From: Candidatus Methylomirabilota bacterium
Lineage (GTDB): Bacteria > Methylomirabilota > Methylomirabilia > Rokubacteriales > CSP1-6
Length of the DNA stretch: 64,000 nt
Direction: 5' to 3'
NCBI GenBank assembly: GCA_035764725.1
Contig: DASTYT010000112.1
Location: 1-64,000, forward strand
Position 1 is the stretch's first letter; the number at the start of each line of letters is the position of its first letter. This document shows positions 61,871 to 64,000 of this stretch, one piece after another. Position numbers and translations under genes: made by a program. A model generated the notes under the pieces. It saw nothing but the letters and a program-made list of their open reading frames with translations. It searched no databases and had not been told where the DNA came from.

Positions 61871-63393
61871 ACGCGGGTGGCGCGCCCGGCCCAGAAGGGC
61901 TCGCGGAGCACGCGCTTGATCAGCTTGCCCGCGGCGTCGCGGGGGAACTGGGCGTGGAAGGAGACCTCGCGCGGCGCCTTGTAGTCGGCGAGGTGCGCGC
62001 GCGCGAAGCGGATGAGCTCGTCGGGGGAGAGCCGCGCGCCCGTCCGGAGCTGTACCGCCGCGTGGACGCGCTCGCCCCACTCGTCGTCGGGGACGCCGAA
62101 CACCGCCACGTCCTCGACGTCGGGATGGCGATGGAGGGCGTCCTCGATCTCGGCGGGGTAGATGTTCACGCCGCCCGAGATGATCATGTCGCGCTTGCGG
62201 TCGCAGATGTAGTAGAAGCCCTCGGCGTCCACGTAGGCGACGTCGCCCACGGAGAGCCAGTCGCCTCGCTGGGTCTCGCGGGTGGCGCCGGGGTTCTTGT
62301 AGTAGCCGTCGAAGACGCCGGCATAGCGGCGCACGTAGAGCTCGCCGGGCTCCCCGACGGGGACCGGTTGCCCCTGGTCGTCGAGGATGGCGAGCTCGAT
62401 GCCAGGCGCGACGCGCCCGCACGACCCGGGCTTCCGCAGCACGTCCTCCGGCCGCAAGATCGTGTTCACGCTGAGCTCGGTGGAGCCGTAGAACTCGTAG
62501 AACACCGGGCCGAAGTACTGCATCGCCTGCTCCTTGACCCGCATGGGGCAGGGCGCGGCCGCCACCACGAGTACCTTCATCGACGACACGTCGTAGCGCG
62601 CGCGGACGTCAGCGGGCAGGTCCACAATGCGCTTCACCAGGGTGGGCGCCATGAACGTGCTCGTGCAGCGATGGGAGTGGATCAGGTGCAGCGCTTCCTC
62701 GGCGTCGAACTTCCGCATCACGACGACCTGCCCGCCGAAGAGGAGCGTGGTGCTGGCGAAGGAGCCGGGGGCCGAGTGATAGAGCGGGCCCGCGGCCAGG
62801 TGCACGTGAGGCTCGGCCAGATCCAGGGCCTTCAGGAAGCGCATGGTCACCTGCGGATCCACCGCGCCGCGAATGGCTCCCTTCGGCCGGCCGGTGGTGC
62901 CGCCGGTGTAGATCATGGAGCCGCCCAGTCCCAGCGCCGGATCCTCCGGCACCGTCTCGGGCGAGCCCCGGGCGACGAGATCCTCGAGGGCATGGGCCCA
63001 GGGGCGCCGCTCCGTGCCCAGGGTGATCCAGTGACGGACCTTGGCGGCGTCCCGGCGCACCGCATCCGCGATGCCGAGGAACGCGTCACCCACCAGGACC
63101 GCCGCGGCGTCCGCATTGTCGAGGATGTAGGTGACCTCCTCGGCGGTGAGGCGATGGTTCATGGGCGCCGCCACCGCGCCGGTGGACCGCACCGCGGCCG
63201 GCGCGATCATGCAGTCGAGGGAGTTCACCTCGTAGACGATGACGTTGTCGCCGCGGCCGATGCCGAAGCCGCGCAGCGCGGAGGCGAGGCGATTGCGGCG
63301 CTCGAGCAGCGCCGTCCAGGTCAGCCGCCGGTCGCCCTCGATGAGGGCGACCGCGTCGGGCTGCCTGGCCGCGTAGGTCGCGATAAAGTCCAA
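61867..63393 (-). CDS. AMP-dependent acyl-CoA ligase (paralogue of 46745)
   Basis: A 508-residue ANL ligase. SMIYTGGTTGRPKGAIRG is the P-loop (with Gly for Ser at one position), YGSTELSVNT, EGFYYICDRKRDMIISGGVNIYPAEIE and the catalytic Lys in AAGKLIKRVLREPFW. It closely parallels the ligase at 46745 in length, motifs and C-terminal ending. It begins ten bases after the alpha/beta hydrolase gene. Acid substrate unknown. Confidence 0.9.
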   Translation of the reverse strand: MDFIATYAARQPDAVALIEGDRRLTWTALLERRNRLASALRGFGIGRGDNVIVYEVNSLDCMIAPAAVRSTGAVAAPMNHRLTAEEVTYILDNADAAAVLVGDAFLGIADAVRRDAAKVRHWITLGTERRPWAHALEDLVARGSPETVPEDPALGLGGSMIYTGGTTGRPKGAIRGAVDPQVTMRFLKALDLAEPHVHLAAGPLYHSAPGSFASTTLLFGGQVVVMRKFDAEEALHLIHSHRCTSTFMAPTLVKRIVDLPADVRARYDVSSMKVLVVAAAPCPMRVKEQAMQYFGPVFYEFYGSTELSVNTILRPEDVLRKPGSCGRVAPGIELAILDDQGQPVPVGEPGELYVRRYAGVFDGYYKNPGATRETQRGDWLSVGDVAYVDAEGFYYICDRKRDMIISGGVNIYPAEIEDALHRHPDVEDVAVFGVPDDEWGERVHAAVQLRTGARLSPDELIRFARAHLADYKAPREVSFHAQFPRDAAGKLIKRVLREPFWAGRATRV

Positions 63394-63403
63394 CGCGCCT
63401 CGC

Positions 63404-64000
63404 CTACGCGCCGGCTTCCCTCAGGAAGTCGCCCACCAGCCGGTTGAAGATCTCCGGCCGCTCGAAGTACACCGAGTGGCCCGACTTGGGCACCCGCGCG
63501 AGCCGGCCGCGCGGCATGAGCTTGGCCAGGGCCTCGATGGCCGGAGTGGGCATGAGGACGTCTTCCTCGCCCGAGATGCAGAGCACGGGCATCGTGAGCG
63601 CGGCCAGCTCAGAGGCGGGCGTGTTGCGCATGGCGAAGAGCTTTTTGCGCGTGGCTTCCATGTCGAGGCCCACGCGCAGCCGTCCGATCGCCTGGTAGAG
63701 GTACTGATGCGCCGGCTGCTCGGCCTCCATCGTCGCGCCCGCGGCGGGAGAGATGTTGCGGCGCACCAGGTCCGCCTGCGCCGCCGCGTACTCGGGGGCC
63801 GCGAGCACGCGGTCGATGTCGGGATGGGTGACCGTGCCGACCGTGCAGGCCATCACGAGCGCCCGCACCCGCGAGGGCTCGCGCAGCGCGTAGCCGAGGC
63901 AGGTCCAGCCGCCCATGGACTGGGCGACCAGGCGCACGTCGGGCAGGCGCAGATGGTCGATCAGCGCCGCCAGGTCGTCCACGAAGCCGAAGGGCCCCAC
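63404..64000 (-). CDS. Alpha/beta hydrolase, 5' partial
   Basis: The C-terminal 198 residues of an alpha/beta hydrolase; the frame is open to the window edge, so the N-terminus lies outside. Nucleophile elbow VAQSMGGW, acid in ISGEEDVLMP and His in KSGHSVYFERPEIFN complete the triad. It resembles 3-oxoadipate enol-lactonase/lipase-like hydrolases. Position upstream of two acyl-CoA ligases suggests ester or thioester handling in the same operon. Confidence 0.8.
   Translation of the reverse strand: MGPFGFVDDLAALIDHLRLPDVRLVAQSMGGWTCLGYALREPSRVRALVMACTVGTVTHPDIDRVLAAPEYAAAQADLVRRNISPAAGATMEAEQPAHQYLYQAIGRLRVGLDMEATRKKLFAMRNTPASELAALTMPVLCISGEEDVLMPTPAIEALAKLMPRGRLARVPKSGHSVYFERPEIFNRLVGDFLREAGA

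Overview
The window is very GC-rich (roughly 70 percent), densely packed bacterial chromosome with short or overlapping gene junctions. I see no rRNA, tRNA, phage, insertion sequence or CRISPR array. The gene content (a PEP-CTERM surface protein, many SDRs and acyl-CoA ligases, an oligopeptide-type ABC importer, MoxR/DUF58 clusters, a bufferin operon and several probable selenoproteins) fits a soil or groundwater Candidatus Rokubacteria/Methylomirabilota-like genome. That placement is a guess from style, not from a marker gene.

Layout. 1-6.9 kb: end of a thiamine-dependent E1 subunit, an OsmC-like protein interrupted by an in-frame UGA, a secreted trypsin-like protease, a MarR regulator, Pal, a lower-GC GNAT gene and a PEP-CTERM protein with a sigma-54-like promoter. 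7.2-13 kb: a six-gene operon (sugar nucleotidyltransferase, two GlcG/DUF336 proteins, DM13 protein, SMP-30 protein, MFS transporter). 13-15.9 kb: ECF sigma factor, STAS protein, sigma-54 activator and zinc-finger anti-sigma factor. 15.9-21.5 kb (minus): bufferin operon (bufA-bufB-bufC-DoxX-MxKDx protein) continuing into a UGA-containing thioredoxin and a two-component system. 21.7-31.3 kb (plus): NDH-2, HD-GYP protein, SDR, GMC oxidoreductase, an aquaporin-VOC fusion and a GH63-like glucosidase. 31.3-42 kb: ion transporter, SthA, a 5'-truncated GDP-mannose epimerase, GalE, MoxR-DUF58-transglutaminase, M20 peptidase. 42-50 kb: DUF1992, patatin, then a minus-strand catabolic/uptake operon. 50-54 kb: a second MoxR-DUF58 cluster. 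54-64 kb: MBL hydrolase, acyl-CoA dehydrogenase, cupin, a UGA-containing AhpD-like protein, SDRs, GNAT, two acyl-CoA ligases and a partial alpha/beta hydrolase.

Two signals stand out. (1) Three separate redox genes (OsmC-like, thioredoxin-like, AhpD-like) each carry one in-frame UGA exactly where the family has its reactive cysteine. Each UGA is followed by a perfect 6-7 bp hairpin with a G in its small loop, 19-27 nt downstream, as in bacterial SECIS elements. They are best read as three full-length selenoproteins. (2) A motif GAACC-N16-G(T/A)GTC(T/C)AA with invariant spacing lies in front of the nucleotidyltransferase operon, the anti-sigma gene, the bufferin operon and NDH-2. One -35 mismatch gives a fifth site before the SDR/GMC/aquaporin operon, and a weaker sixth lies before the OsmC selenoprotein. 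This looks like the regulon of the ECF sigma factor encoded here. It would tie copper/metal stress (bufferin), thiol-selenol redox repair, respiration and envelope functions into one response. At several of these promoters the predicted transcript would begin at or next to the start codon (leaderless).
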